A DNA stretch of 64,000 nucleotides, from assembly GCA_900549235.1 (NCBI GenBank), contig URNT01000014.1, positions 23,219 to 87,218 of the forward strand, in the 5' to 3' direction. The translations under genes and the position numbers were made by a program. The stretch comes from an uncultured Clostridium sp. (GTDB lineage: Bacteria > Bacillota > Clostridia > Lachnospirales > Lachnospiraceae). Positions 8,716 through 17,744 of this stretch are shown here, one piece after another. The notes under the pieces are model-generated. The model saw nothing but the letters and a program-made list of their open reading frames with translations. It did not search any database and had not been told where the DNA came from. Position 1 is the first letter of the stretch. Every line of letters begins with the position of its first letter.

Positions 8716-9703
8716 TGTATTATTAAAATTAGAAAATGTAAAGAAATACTATTCTTCTAAAAAGGGCTTTTTGAGAAATAGAGCCGGAGAGGTAAAGGCA
8801 GTCAACGGCGTTTCTTTGGAGCTTTATAAGGGGGAAACCTTAGGGCTGGTAGGAGAGTCGGGCTGCGGCAAGTCCACCCTGGGCCGCCAGATCGTAGGCC
8901 TGGAGCGTCCTGATTCCGGCCGGATCCTCTATAAAGGAGAGGAGCTTTCTTCTATGAAAAAGAAGGAGCTGGCAAGGGTGCGGACACAGCTTCAGATGGT
9001 ATTTCAGGATTCCTATTCTTCCTTAAATCCCAGGAAGCATATTTATGACATCTTGGCAGAGCCCATGCTGTATCACGGCCTGGCGGATAAGGGAAATATC
9101 AGGCAGGAAACAGAGCGGTTCTTAGAGCTGGTGGGTCTTCCGAAAAATGCCCTCAGCCGGTATCCACATGAGTTTTCCGGGGGTCAGAGGCAGAGGATCG
9201 GCATAGCGAGGGCTCTTTCCCTGAACCCGGAGCTTCTGGTGTGCGACGAGCCTGTCAGCGCCCTGGACGTATCCATCCAGGCCCAGATCCTGAACCTTTT
9301 AAAGGATCTGCAAAAGGAGCTGGAGCTGACCTGCATTTTCATCGGCCACGGCCTGGGGGCGGTAAACTATGTCAGCCATCGGATTGCGGTGATGTATCTG
9401 GGCCGGATCGTGGAGCTGGCAGACAGTGAGGAACTGTTTCGGAATCCGATTCATCCCTATTCAAAGGCACTGTTCCAGGCAGTCCCCGTACCGGATCCCA
9501 GGCAGAGGTTCAGGGCTTCTTTAAAGCCTTTACAGGGTGAAGCCCTTGGAGAGGATGAGAAGGAGCCGGAGGGCCTGGGGTGCGCCTTTTATGACCGGTG
9601 CCCGGCGCGGAAGGAAAGCTGTAAAAGCCGTGTCCAGGAGCTTCTTCCTGTGGTTCCCGGAAGCACCCATCTGGCTGCCTGTTACCCGTCCGTCCATTTA
9701 TAA
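8705..9703 (+). CDS. oligopeptide-type ABC transporter ATPase, DppF/OppF-like
   Basis: A 332-residue ATPase. Walker A is GESGCGKST, the signature is FSGGQRQR, Walker B is LLVCDEPVSALD, and the C-terminal 'HPYSKALFQAVP' extension has a Cys cluster ('CAFYDRCPARKESC'). It pairs with the OppD-like subunit to drive uptake. The start lies inside the end of the preceding gene behind GGAGGTGAG, indicating translational coupling. In the H-loop region the usual 'THD' reads 'GHGLG' (from 'CIFIGHGLGAVNYV'); the histidine itself is kept. Function otherwise looks intact. Confidence 0.92.
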   Translation: MQDNVLLKLENVKKYYSSKKGFLRNRAGEVKAVNGVSLELYKGETLGLVGESGCGKSTLGRQIVGLERPDSGRILYKGEELSSMKKKELARVRTQLQMVFQDSYSSLNPRKHIYDILAEPMLYHGLADKGNIRQETERFLELVGLPKNALSRYPHEFSGGQRQRIGIARALSLNPELLVCDEPVSALDVSIQAQILNLLKDLQKELELTCIFIGHGLGAVNYVSHRIAVMYLGRIVELADSEELFRNPIHPYSKALFQAVPVPDPRQRFRASLKPLQGEALGEDEKEPEGLGCAFYDRCPARKESCKSRVQELLPVVPGSTHLAACYPSVHL

Positions 9704-9720
9704 GAGAGGAAACGGAACTT

Positions 9721-10668
9721 ATGAAACAATATATACTGAAACGTATCCTGATTGCCATTCCCACTCTGATCGGGATTACTATTATCGATTATGCCATTAT
9801 GTGCTTTGCCGGAAATCCTCTGGAAATGCTCCAGGGAGCAAGGATCTCCCAGGAGGCACTTGCGGCCAGAGCGGCCCAGTTAGGGCTGGATCAGCCATTT
9901 TACATCCAGTATTTTGCCTGGCTTCTGCAGCTTTTAAAAGGGAATCTGGGCTACTCCATCAAGTCCTACCAGCCGGTCAGCGATATGATCTTAAGCCACC
10001 TGGGGCCGACCCTGCTGCTTATGGGAACTTCCCTTCTGGTAAGCCTTATTATGTCCATACCTGCAGGGATCTACAGCGCCATCCGCCAGTATTCAAAGGG
10101 TGATTATATTGTAGTGACGGCTTCCTTTCTAGGCAGCAGCATTCCTGGTTTTTTCCTGTCCCTCCTTCTGGTGTATATTTTTACCATGAAGTTGGGCCTT
10201 CTGCCCTCAGACGGGATGATTACCCTTGGAACCTCCGGCGGGGCAGCAGACGTGGCGGTTCATATGATCATGCCGGTGCTGGTGCTGTCTGTATCCATGG
10301 CAGGGACCAATATCCGCTATATCCGCAGCGCCATGCTGGAGATCCTCCAGAAGGATTATCTGAGGACAGCCAGGGCAAAGGGCATCGGGGAGCGCCTGGT
10401 GATCAACCGTCACGCTCTGAGAAATGCCCTGGTGCCCATTGTGACCGTCATCGGTATGCAGATCCCGGTGCTGTTTGGAGGTGCTGTCATTGTAGAGCAG
10501 CTGTTTTCCTGGCCGGGACTTGGGCTTATGACCATGAGCGCCATTCTGACCCGTGACTATCCGGTGATTATGGGCGTCTGTCTGTTGTCTGCGGTGGTTG
10601 TCCTTCTTGCGAACCTGGTAACGGATATTCTCTATGCGGTGGTAAATCCTACCATCCAGTATGAGTAG
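9721..10668 (+). CDS. oligopeptide-type ABC transporter permease, DppB/OppB-like
   Basis: A 315-residue membrane protein with about six helices. The N-terminal 'KRILIAIPTLIGITIIDY' helix, the 'GLDQPFYIQYFAWL' segment and the EAA-type loop ('DYLRTARAKGIGERLVI') match the first permease of peptide/nickel importers. It pairs with the next gene product to form the translocation pore. It follows the ATPase gene by 17 bp behind AGAGGAAAC. Order in this operon (binding protein, two ATPases, two permeases) differs from the E. coli opp order but is common in Firmicutes. Confidence 0.92.
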   Translation: MKQYILKRILIAIPTLIGITIIDYAIMCFAGNPLEMLQGARISQEALAARAAQLGLDQPFYIQYFAWLLQLLKGNLGYSIKSYQPVSDMILSHLGPTLLLMGTSLLVSLIMSIPAGIYSAIRQYSKGDYIVVTASFLGSSIPGFFLSLLLVYIFTMKLGLLPSDGMITLGTSGGAADVAVHMIMPVLVLSVSMAGTNIRYIRSAMLEILQKDYLRTARAKGIGERLVINRHALRNALVPIVTVIGMQIPVLFGGAVIVEQLFSWPGLGLMTMSAILTRDYPVIMGVCLLSAVVVLLANLVTDILYAVVNPTIQYE

Positions 10669-10682
10669 AACGGAGATAAAGC

Positions 10683-11576
10683 GTGAAAGAGATAAATAAT
10701 CCAAAGAAAAAACAAGAACCCGGGGAGCCCCAGGAAACCTACCGCCAGGCAGTCTGGCGCAGATTCCGCCGCCACCGTCTGGCCTGTGTAAGCCTCTGGG
10801 TGCTGGCGGTGATTACGGCAGCGGCTATCCTGGCTCCGGTGATTGCTCCCTATGACCCGGAGGAGATCGCAGGTCCCTTCGGAGCGGCTCCAAGCCTTCA
10901 GTTCTGGCTGGGGACAGACCAGATCGGCCGGGATATGTTCAGCCGCCTTTTATATGCCACCCGGGTCTCCTTGTTTGTAGGAGTGCTGGCTACGGCTATT
11001 TCCACGGCAGTGGGAGTGGTGCTGGGGCTTCTGGCCGGGTATTTCGGCGGCTGGCTTGATATTGCCATCATGCGGTTTACGGATATGGTCATGTCATTTC
11101 CTTATATCCTTCTGGTGCTGGTGGCCGCCGCCATCTTCGAGCCGGGGCTGTGGAGCATTATCCTGATCCTGGGCTTTGTAGACTGGCCCGGCATTGCCCG
11201 TCTGGTACGGGGAAATGTATTAAGCCTCAGAGAAACAAATTTTGTTAAAAGCAGCATTGTGGCGGGGATGCCCGGAAGGCATATCCTCTTTTCCGAGATC
11301 CTGCCAAATACCGTCGCCCCTATCCTGGTCTATGCCACCTCCGTCATGGCACTTTCCATGCTGGATGAGGCTTCCTTAAGCTTTCTTGGCATGGGCGTTC
11401 AGCCGCCGGCTGCAAGCCTCGGCAATATGCTCAACAGCGCCCAGTCCCTGACAGTCCTTACAAAGCAGCCCTGGATGTGGATCCCTCCGGGAGTGCTGAT
11501 CGTAGTGCTGGTAGTTGCCATCAACTTTGTAGGAGATGCTTTAAGAGACGCCCTGGATCCCACGGCTCTTATGTAG
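10683..11576 (+). CDS. oligopeptide-type ABC transporter permease, DppC/OppC-like
   Basis: A 297-residue membrane protein. The N-terminal cytoplasmic tail is followed by a first helix, then the typical 'GTDQIGRDMFSRLLYATRVSL' region and an EAA loop ('NFVKSSIVAGMPGRHILF'). This is the second permease of the importer. The start is GTG 10683 with GGAG seven bases upstream; no in-frame ATG lies near it. It is separated by 14 bp from the OppB-like gene and 15 bp from the downstream LysR gene, so all are probably one transcript. Confidence 0.91.
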   Translation: MKEINNPKKKQEPGEPQETYRQAVWRRFRRHRLACVSLWVLAVITAAAILAPVIAPYDPEEIAGPFGAAPSLQFWLGTDQIGRDMFSRLLYATRVSLFVGVLATAISTAVGVVLGLLAGYFGGWLDIAIMRFTDMVMSFPYILLVLVAAAIFEPGLWSIILILGFVDWPGIARLVRGNVLSLRETNFVKSSIVAGMPGRHILFSEILPNTVAPILVYATSVMALSMLDEASLSFLGMGVQPPAASLGNMLNSAQSLTVLTKQPWMWIPPGVLIVVLVVAINFVGDALRDALDPTALM

Positions 11577-11591
11577 GAAAGGAAAACGGCT

Positions 11592-12485
11592 ATGACCATC
11601 CATCAGATCGAATGTTTTCTTGAGGCGGCCAGGACATTGAATTTTACCGAGGCCGCCAGCCATCTTTATATATCCCAGCAGGGCTTAAGCCGCCAGATCG
11701 CCTCTCTGGAAAAGGAGCTGGAGCTTAAGCTTTTTGACCGCACCACCAGGGATGTGAAGCTGACCCGCAGCGGCGAGCTTCTTCTCTGGCGCTGGAAGGG
11801 GATCCCGAAGGAGATCTACAGCTCCATCGAGCTTGCCAGAGAGGAGGGAGAGCGGGCCAAAAGCCGTATCAGCCTGGCTGTGGTGGGGATGAACGGTATC
11901 GTGGAGCTGGCAGCCGGTATCCTGGCTGACTATATGGCTCAGGATGAGAATACGGAGTTTGAGATCATCGAATTTACCAATATCAGGGATCTTACCAATG
12001 GAAATCCGGATATGATGCTTACAGTCAGCTTTGCTCATACCTCTTACCGCCTCCAGGGCTCCTACCGTCTTCAGGTGCTGAAAAAGCTGCCCCTTTATTA
12101 TGTTCTTTCCAGGAAAAATCCGCTGGCAGCCAAAGAGGAGCTGATGATGAGCGATTTTAAGGACGAGACCATGCTCTGTCTTTATAAGAATTTTTTCGGA
12201 GGAGCGGAGCTGCAGCTCTTTGACCTGATCTCCCGCCAGGAGCACATCCTGGAGCGGGCCCGCTATTATGAAAATGTAAACAGCCTGGAGCTGGCGCTGA
12301 TCGCAAACGAGGGGATCCACATCGGATTTAAGGAATTTTACCACAATTTCGGAGACCGGCTGGTGATGCGGCCATTTCCGGATAAGGAAAAGCAGGTATT
12401 TGCGAATGTAACGGCCCTGTGGCGGACGGAAAATGAAAAGAGGTTAAAAAATTTTATAAAATTTTTGAAAAATTATTCTAATTAA
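11592..12485 (+). CDS. LysR-family transcriptional regulator
   Basis: A 297-residue protein. The N-terminal winged helix-turn-helix ('HQIECFLEAARTLNFTEAAS' then 'LYISQQGLSRQIASLEKEL') is standard for LysR regulators; the rest is a periplasmic-binding-protein-like effector domain. It is the last gene of the importer operon, on the same strand rather than divergent, so it is co-transcribed and may autoregulate. The effector is unknown; the transported compound is a reasonable guess. Its stop codon lies inside a perfect 9-bp palindrome. Confidence 0.9.
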   Translation: MTIHQIECFLEAARTLNFTEAASHLYISQQGLSRQIASLEKELELKLFDRTTRDVKLTRSGELLLWRWKGIPKEIYSSIELAREEGERAKSRISLAVVGMNGIVELAAGILADYMAQDENTEFEIIEFTNIRDLTNGNPDMMLTVSFAHTSYRLQGSYRLQVLKKLPLYYVLSRKNPLAAKEELMMSDFKDETMLCLYKNFFGGAELQLFDLISRQEHILERARYYENVNSLELALIANEGIHIGFKEFYHNFGDRLVMRPFPDKEKQVFANVTALWRTENEKRLKNFIKFLKNYSN

Positions 12486-12503
12486 CAACGGCTGGTTGTT
12501 AAT
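12481..12503. promoter_or_regulatory. palindrome at the end of the LysR gene
   Basis: ATTAACAAC and GTTGTTAAT form a perfect 9-bp inverted repeat with a 5-base spacer. It is AT-rich without a T-run, so a protein-binding dyad is more likely than a terminator. Confidence 0.4.
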
Positions 12504-12519
12504 TAAGGTAATTTTGATG

Positions 12520-12547
12520 TTAGACAAAATGGGCATGAAATGTCTAA
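12520..12547. promoter_or_regulatory. inverted repeat upstream of the RND efflux genes
   Basis: TTAGACA and TGTCTAA form a perfect 7-bp inverted repeat with a 14-base spacer, about 135 bases before the efflux adaptor start. It has the layout of a TetR/MarR- or LysR-type operator, but it lies before a likely terminator. Confidence 0.35.
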
Positions 12548-12572
12548 AATATAAAAGGCTGAGAAAGAAAAT

Positions 12573-12617
12573 GGGGAAGAGCTGTTGAAGAACAGTTTAT
12601 TTCCCTTGTTTTTTTCT
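12573..12617 (+). terminator. likely terminator of the importer/LysR operon
   Basis: An imperfect stem (GGGAA / TTCCC enclosing CTGTT-GAAG-AACAG) is followed by TTGTTTTTTT. The uninterrupted T-run supports intrinsic termination before the efflux operon. Confidence 0.6.
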
Positions 12618-12682
12618 CTGGATATGTTAAAAAAACGCTAAAAACCCGTTAACAATACGCTGATAATAAAAAGGAGAATCTT

Positions 12683-13756
12683 ATGAAAAAAGCACACATT
12701 GTAGGAGGTATTCTTGTGATCGCGGCCGCAGGGCTGATTGCCTCCCGGGCTTTTAAGAAAGAAGCCCCGATCGCCCCCACGCCGGACCCGGTGGTCATGG
12801 CAGAGCATCCCCAGATGGGCAGTATCCATCTTACCACAGACCTGGTAGGTACGGTGGAGCCGGCAGATATGGTCTATATCTATCCAAAGGCCGGCGGTGA
12901 TGTAACCGCAGTGAATGTAAAGCCCGGCGATATGGTCACAGCAGGCCAGGTGATCTGCGAGATCGACACCAAGCAGGTGGCTTCCGCCAAAAACACCATG
13001 GATACGGCAAAGATCGCCTGGGATGACGCCGTTGCCACACTGAACCGCATGACCCCTCTTTACGGCTCCGGTTTCGTATCCCAGCAGGAATTTGAGGGCT
13101 ACCAGACTAATGCGGAGGCAAAGCGCCTTCAGTATGAGGCAGCTAAGATCAACTATGACAATCAGATGGAATTCAGCCACATCACGGCTCCCATCAGCGG
13201 CCGGATCCAGCAGACCAATATGGAGGTGCATGACACCGTAGGCGCCTCTACCCAGCTGGCTGTGATCGCAGGAGAGGCAGGAAACAATGTTACCTTTTAT
13301 GTAACAGAAAAGGTGAAAAACAACCTGAACACAGGAGATGAGCTGACTGTGATCAAGGAAGGCACCGAGTACGGCGGCACCGTTATCGAGGTCAGCAATA
13401 TGGCGGAGCAGAACATCGGCCTGTTCCGGGTAAAGGCATCTGTGGCAGATAATGAGACCATGGCTCCCGGTACCAGCGTAGAGCTTCAGGTTCCCTCTGA
13501 ATCCGCTGAAAACGTTATGCTGATCCCTACTCACAGCATCTATTATAAGGGCGGCGATGCCTATGCCTATACATATGATGAGGATCAGGGCATCATCCAC
13601 GAGGCTGCGGTAGAGACGGGCATTTCCGGTCCGGACACCACGGAGATCCGCTCAGGACTGTCTTTAGATGATCTGGTTCTGACTACCTGGACCTCTGAGC
13701 TGAAAGAGGGAACGAAGGTGACGTATCAGGCGCCGGAACAGAGCCAGGCACAGTAA
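12683..13756 (+). CDS. RND efflux periplasmic-adaptor-like (HlyD/MFP family) subunit
   Basis: A 357-residue protein with an N-terminal membrane helix (about residues 5-24), a lipoyl-like half-motif ('VYIYPKAGGDVTAVNVKPGD'), a short helical hairpin, a second lipoyl half ('SHITAPISGRIQQTNMEVHD') and beta-barrel/MPD regions. This is the membrane fusion protein of an RND pump; in a Gram-positive it should sit on the outer face of the membrane and link to the wall side. ATG 12683 follows AAGGAG. The pump gene starts 13 bp after it, so both are one operon. The substrate is unknown; drugs, bile acids or lipids are possible. Confidence 0.9.
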   Translation: MKKAHIVGGILVIAAAGLIASRAFKKEAPIAPTPDPVVMAEHPQMGSIHLTTDLVGTVEPADMVYIYPKAGGDVTAVNVKPGDMVTAGQVICEIDTKQVASAKNTMDTAKIAWDDAVATLNRMTPLYGSGFVSQQEFEGYQTNAEAKRLQYEAAKINYDNQMEFSHITAPISGRIQQTNMEVHDTVGASTQLAVIAGEAGNNVTFYVTEKVKNNLNTGDELTVIKEGTEYGGTVIEVSNMAEQNIGLFRVKASVADNETMAPGTSVELQVPSESAENVMLIPTHSIYYKGGDAYAYTYDEDQGIIHEAAVETGISGPDTTEIRSGLSLDDLVLTTWTSELKEGTKVTYQAPEQSQAQ

Positions 13757-13769
13757 AAGGAGGCAGAAC

Positions 13770-16700
13770 ATGGGCTTAACTAAATTTGTTTTAAAACGGC
13801 CGGTGACTACGGTCCTCGCGATCCTCTGCCTGATTGTATTCGGCTTATCCTCTGTTTTTAAATCACCCTTAGAGCTGATGCCGGATATGAATATGTCCAT
13901 GATCATCGTTATGACCGTTTATCCCGGCGCCAGTCCCGATGACGTAAGCGAGCTGGTCACGAAACCCATTGAGGACAGCGCCAGTACCTTAAGCGGACTG
14001 GATACCATTTCCTCCTCATCCAGTGAAAATATGTCCCTGATCATGCTGATGTATGATTACGGCACCGATATGAACGATGCCTACGATGATCTGAAAAAGC
14101 AGATCGATCTGGTAAAATCCCAGCTTCCGGAGGATGTGGAGGAGCCCGTCATAGCGGAGCTGAACACCAACCTGAAGGCGAATATGACCCTGTCAGTCAG
14201 CCATGGCGAGGATGAGGATCTTTATAATTATGTAAATAATACTCTGGTGCCTGAGTTTGAGAAACTGTCTACTGTAGCGGAGGTAGCACTTACCGGCGGC
14301 GTCCAGAACCGGATCAAGGTAGAACTGATGCCGGAGAAGCTGAAGCAGTACGGTATCACCATGAGTTCTATTGCAAATGATATTGCGGGGGCGGATATAA
14401 CCTACCCGGCAGGAGATACCCTGGTGGGAGACCAGAAGCTTTCTGTATCCACAGAGCAGCCATTTAAGACACTAGAAAGCCTGAAGGATATTCCTCTTAC
14501 GGCAGCCAGCGGCCAGACTGTATACTTAAGCGACGTAGCTGCTGTTTATATGGGGGCAGACGACGCGGAGAGTATCGCCCGCTACAGCGCCAAGGGGTCA
14601 CCGGCTGAGGATATTGTGGCTCTGTCCATCAGTAAGCAGCAGGATGCGGCTACCCTGACCCTGTCAGAGGATGTACATAAGGTTATCGACCGCCTTGTGA
14701 GCCAGGATCCCACTCTTAACATCACCATTGTAGATGATGACAAGGATTCCATCATGTCCTCCTTAAGCTCCGTAATCGAGACCATGATCATGGCGGTGGT
14801 GATTTCCATGGTGATCATCTGGCTGTTCTTCGGAGATCTGAAGGCGTCCCTGATCGTAGGAAGCTCCATTCCTGTGTCTATCCTGTCTTCTCTGATCCTG
14901 ATGCAGCTGATGGGCTTCAGCCTGAATGTAATTACCCTCAGCGCCCTGGTTCTTGGCGTAGGTATGATGGTAGACAACTCCACGGTTGTGCTGGAAAGCT
15001 GCTTCCGCGCCACAGACGATACGGGCTTTAAAGAATTTGCTAACGCGGCACTGAGAGGTACGGGGATCGTGTACCAGTCAGTTGTAGGCTCTACGGTAAC
15101 CACCTGCGTTGTATTCCTTCCCCTGGCTATGCTTGGGGGCATGACGGGCATGATGTTTAAGCCTCTGGGCTTTACCATTGTATTCTGTATGACGGCCTCC
15201 CTGATTTCCGCTATTGCGGTGGTGCCTCTGTGCTATATGATCTACAAGCCCATTGAGAAAAAGACAGCTCCTCTGTCCCGTCCGGTAGAGCGGATGCAGG
15301 ATGTCTACCGGGCTGTTATGGGTAAACTGATCCATAAGCGGGCACTGGTTATGATCACTTCGGTGCTTCTTCTGGTGCTGTCAGTTGTGATCGCCATGAA
15401 CCTTCGTATGGAGCTGATGGCAGAGGATGACCAGGGCCAGGTAAATATTACCGCGGAGATGAAGCCCGGTATGAAGATTGAAAAGACCGATGCCATCTTA
15501 AAGCAGATCGAGGAAATCATTTCCGTACACCCGGATGTGGAATCCTATATCGCCCTGGCGGGAAGCACCGGTATGAGCATGAGCTCTGATCCCAATATCT
15601 CCGTATATCTGAAGGATGACCGGAAGATGGAAACAGATGAGGTGGTAGCCCAGTGGAAGCAGGAGCTGGCAGGTATCCCGGATACCAATATCACCGTAGA
15701 GGCTTATTCCCAGGTAGGAGCCATGATGGGATCCCAGAATGAGTTCCAGGTGAATCTGGAAAGTACAGATTATGATGACTTAAAGGCAGTCAGCGATACA
15801 GTTTCCGCGGCGCTCAGTGCCCGGCCTGAGCTGACAAAGGTACATTCCTCCCTTGAAAATGCGGCTTCCGTTGTAAAGGTAACGGTCAACCCCATTAAGG
15901 CCAAGGCAGCCGGCCTGACTCCGGCCCAGGTGGGAGGCACCTTAAATAATATGCTCAGCGGCATAACCCCTGCTTCTCTTGAGATTGACGGAGAGGATGT
16001 GGATATTAAGGTGGAGTATCCTGAGGACCGGTATCAGACCCTGGATCAGCTTCAGTCCATTACCCTGCAGACGCCGTCGGGAAGCTCGGTGGCCCTGACG
16101 GATGTGGCCGAGATCCATTTCGCGGACAGCCCGGCTTCGATTTCACGCCAGAACAAGCAGTACCGGGCTACCATAAGCGGTATCTATACAGAGCACGCGG
16201 ACAGCAGATCCATGGGCGTCCTGATGCAGGAGGCAGTGAATCCAAACCTGACAGAGAATGTTTCCTTTGTAAGGAGCAGCATGGATGAGTCCATGGCAGA
16301 GGAATTCGCAGCCCTGTTCCAGGCTATTGCCCTGGCAGTGTTCCTGGTATTCGTGGTGATGGCGGCTCAGTTTGAGTCACCTAAGTTTTCCGTCATGGTT
16401 ATGACCACCATTCCGTTCTGTCTGATCGGCGCCTTCGGGCTTTTGTGGCTGGCAGACAGCGCCATCAGCATGACTTCCCTTCTGGGCTTCCTGATGCTGG
16501 TGGGTACAGTTGTTAACAATGGTATCCTTTATGTAGATACGGTGAACCAGTACCGGATGGAGATGGACTTAAACACAGCCCTCATCGAGGCAGGTGCCAC
16601 CCGTCTGCGCCCCATTCTTATGACCACCCTGACAACGGTTGTTTCCATGATCCCCATGGCTTTGGCCTTCGGAGACAGCGGCACCACCACCCAGGGACTG

Positions 16701-16814
16701 GCTCTTGTAAATATCGGCGGCCTGACGGCCTCCACCATCCTGGCTCTTTTGATGCTTCCTGTTTACTATAGCCTTATGAGCGGAAGCAGAAAGCGGGAGA
16801 TTATAGCAGACTGA
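13770..16814 (+). CDS. RND family efflux transporter (AcrB/SwrC-like)
   Basis: A 1,014-residue permease of the hydrophobe/amphiphile efflux family. The first helix ('LKRPVTTVLAILCLIVFGL') is followed by a large extracytoplasmic domain, a block of helices (about residues 340-530), a second large loop and a final helix block. 'VLGVGMMVDNSTVVLES' around residue 395 is the conserved proton-relay helix region, corresponding to the acidic residues of AcrB TM4. Full length suggests an intact pump. B. subtilis SwrC (surfactin resistance) is a known Gram-positive example of the family. It works with the adaptor encoded just upstream; no outer-membrane channel gene is present. Confidence 0.92.
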   Translation: MGLTKFVLKRPVTTVLAILCLIVFGLSSVFKSPLELMPDMNMSMIIVMTVYPGASPDDVSELVTKPIEDSASTLSGLDTISSSSSENMSLIMLMYDYGTDMNDAYDDLKKQIDLVKSQLPEDVEEPVIAELNTNLKANMTLSVSHGEDEDLYNYVNNTLVPEFEKLSTVAEVALTGGVQNRIKVELMPEKLKQYGITMSSIANDIAGADITYPAGDTLVGDQKLSVSTEQPFKTLESLKDIPLTAASGQTVYLSDVAAVYMGADDAESIARYSAKGSPAEDIVALSISKQQDAATLTLSEDVHKVIDRLVSQDPTLNITIVDDDKDSIMSSLSSVIETMIMAVVISMVIIWLFFGDLKASLIVGSSIPVSILSSLILMQLMGFSLNVITLSALVLGVGMMVDNSTVVLESCFRATDDTGFKEFANAALRGTGIVYQSVVGSTVTTCVVFLPLAMLGGMTGMMFKPLGFTIVFCMTASLISAIAVVPLCYMIYKPIEKKTAPLSRPVERMQDVYRAVMGKLIHKRALVMITSVLLLVLSVVIAMNLRMELMAEDDQGQVNITAEMKPGMKIEKTDAILKQIEEIISVHPDVESYIALAGSTGMSMSSDPNISVYLKDDRKMETDEVVAQWKQELAGIPDTNITVEAYSQVGAMMGSQNEFQVNLESTDYDDLKAVSDTVSAALSARPELTKVHSSLENAASVVKVTVNPIKAKAAGLTPAQVGGTLNNMLSGITPASLEIDGEDVDIKVEYPEDRYQTLDQLQSITLQTPSGSSVALTDVAEIHFADSPASISRQNKQYRATISGIYTEHADSRSMGVLMQEAVNPNLTENVSFVRSSMDESMAEEFAALFQAIALAVFLVFVVMAAQFESPKFSVMVMTTIPFCLIGAFGLLWLADSAISMTSLLGFLMLVGTVVNNGILYVDTVNQYRMEMDLNTALIEAGATRLRPILMTTLTTVVSMIPMALAFGDSGTTTQGLALVNIGGLTASTILALLMLPVYYSLMSGSRKREIIAD

Positions 16815-16820
16815 TAAACA

Positions 16821-16871
16821 AAAACAGGTATGTGTACACAGTTCAAAGAGGGTACGCGTGCCTGTTTTTTT
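16821..16871 (+). terminator. intrinsic terminator of the efflux operon
   Basis: CAGGTATGTGTAC pairs with GTACGCGTGCCTG over 13 bp if three G-U pairs are allowed, enclosing a 14-base loop. It is followed by a run of seven T residues. Confidence 0.8.
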
Positions 16872-16956
16872 ATCCTGGAGTATACATTTTAGGAAAATAT
16901 GTACAATTTTTTTTTAGATAAACAAAAAGTTTTTTGAAAAATTCATGGAAACGGGA

Positions 16957-16985
16957 TTGCTAAAATTTCGTTAATAAGGTATAAT
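16957..16985 (+). promoter_or_regulatory. sigma-A-type promoter of the ATP synthase operon
   Basis: TTGCTA and a perfect TATAAT are separated by 17 bases, about 45 bases before the first gene of the operon and downstream of the efflux terminator. Confidence 0.8.
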
Positions 16986-17030
16986 CGAATTGTATTTATT
17001 CCAAAATATGTTTCTTTGAGAGGAGAGTTT

Positions 17031-17291
17031 ATGAAGCATACATCTCAGATATTCCAGCAGCTTACACTGCTGAGCCAGCTGGGCTTATCCCTGGTGACTC
17101 CCCTTATCCTGTGCCTTCTGCTCTGCAGCTGGGCAGTCAGCCGCTTCCCGGTGGGAAGCTGGATCTATATTCCCGGATTTTTCTTTGGCCTTGGAGGATC
17201 TGCCATGACGGCGTATAAGGTGTACTGTTCCGTAGATGCCAGGGCAAAAAAAGAAAAAAAGAACCGAAGCGCATTCAACGATCATCTATAG
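17031..17291 (+). CDS. AtpZ/AtpI-family small membrane protein
   Basis: An 86-residue protein with two membrane helices separated by a short turn ('PGFFFGLGGSAMTAYKVY' forms the second) and a basic C-terminal tail. This matches the AtpZ/AtpI-type accessory proteins found at the head of Firmicute and acetogen F1Fo operons, where they help c-ring assembly or ion supply. The ATG at 17031 follows AGAGGAGA; an in-frame TTG 15 bases upstream is unlikely. It is the first gene after a strong promoter. Confidence 0.7.
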   Translation: MKHTSQIFQQLTLLSQLGLSLVTPLILCLLLCSWAVSRFPVGSWIYIPGFFFGLGGSAMTAYKVYCSVDARAKKEKKNRSAFNDHL

Positions 17292-17307
17292 AAAGGAGAT
17301 ATGAATC

Positions 17308-17718
17308 GTGCAGATCCAACCCGCAGTTAAGAAAGAAACGGCCCGCATTGCGGCAGGGACAGCAGCAGGCGTGTGCCTGATGTTCCTGGCTTTTCTGGGC
17401 CTTCACCTGGTCTTCCCGGAAAGCGTGCCCTTTGACTACAAGGTGATCCTTGGAGGCATCGCAGGAGGACTTGTGGCGGTGGCAAACTTTTTTCTTATGG
17501 GCATTACAGTACAGAGGGTTACCTCGGTGACGGATGACAAGCTGGCCTTTGACTATATGAAGGCAAGCTATCGGAACCGTGTCGCGCTCCAGCTTGTATG
17601 GATCGTGGCCGCCCTGGTCCTTCCGTGCTTTAACGGTGCAGCCGGGGTCGTTCCCTTATTCATCCCAAGCATCTACATCAAGGTGATGAATATTTTCAGT
17701 ATGGCCTCACAAAAATAA
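17308..17718 (+). CDS. atpI: ATP synthase subunit I-like protein
   Basis: A 136-residue protein with four predicted membrane helices, starting at GTG 17308 nine bases after GGAG (the ATG at 17301 is out of frame). The size, topology and place between the AtpZ-like gene and atpB fit ATP synthase protein I, a chaperone for c-ring assembly. Sequence conservation in this family is low, so the call rests on context and topology. Confidence 0.68.
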   Translation: MQIQPAVKKETARIAAGTAAGVCLMFLAFLGLHLVFPESVPFDYKVILGGIAGGLVAVANFFLMGITVQRVTSVTDDKLAFDYMKASYRNRVALQLVWIVAALVLPCFNGAAGVVPLFIPSIYIKVMNIFSMASQK

Positions 17719-17744
17719 CACAGAAAGGAGATGAAAGTGAGACG

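Noticed and set aside
12638..13600. 320-residue open frame on the minus strand
   Set aside because: It lies wholly opposite the RND adaptor gene, which has clear family motifs and a good RBS; the reverse translation is Cys/His/Leu-rich shadow sequence.
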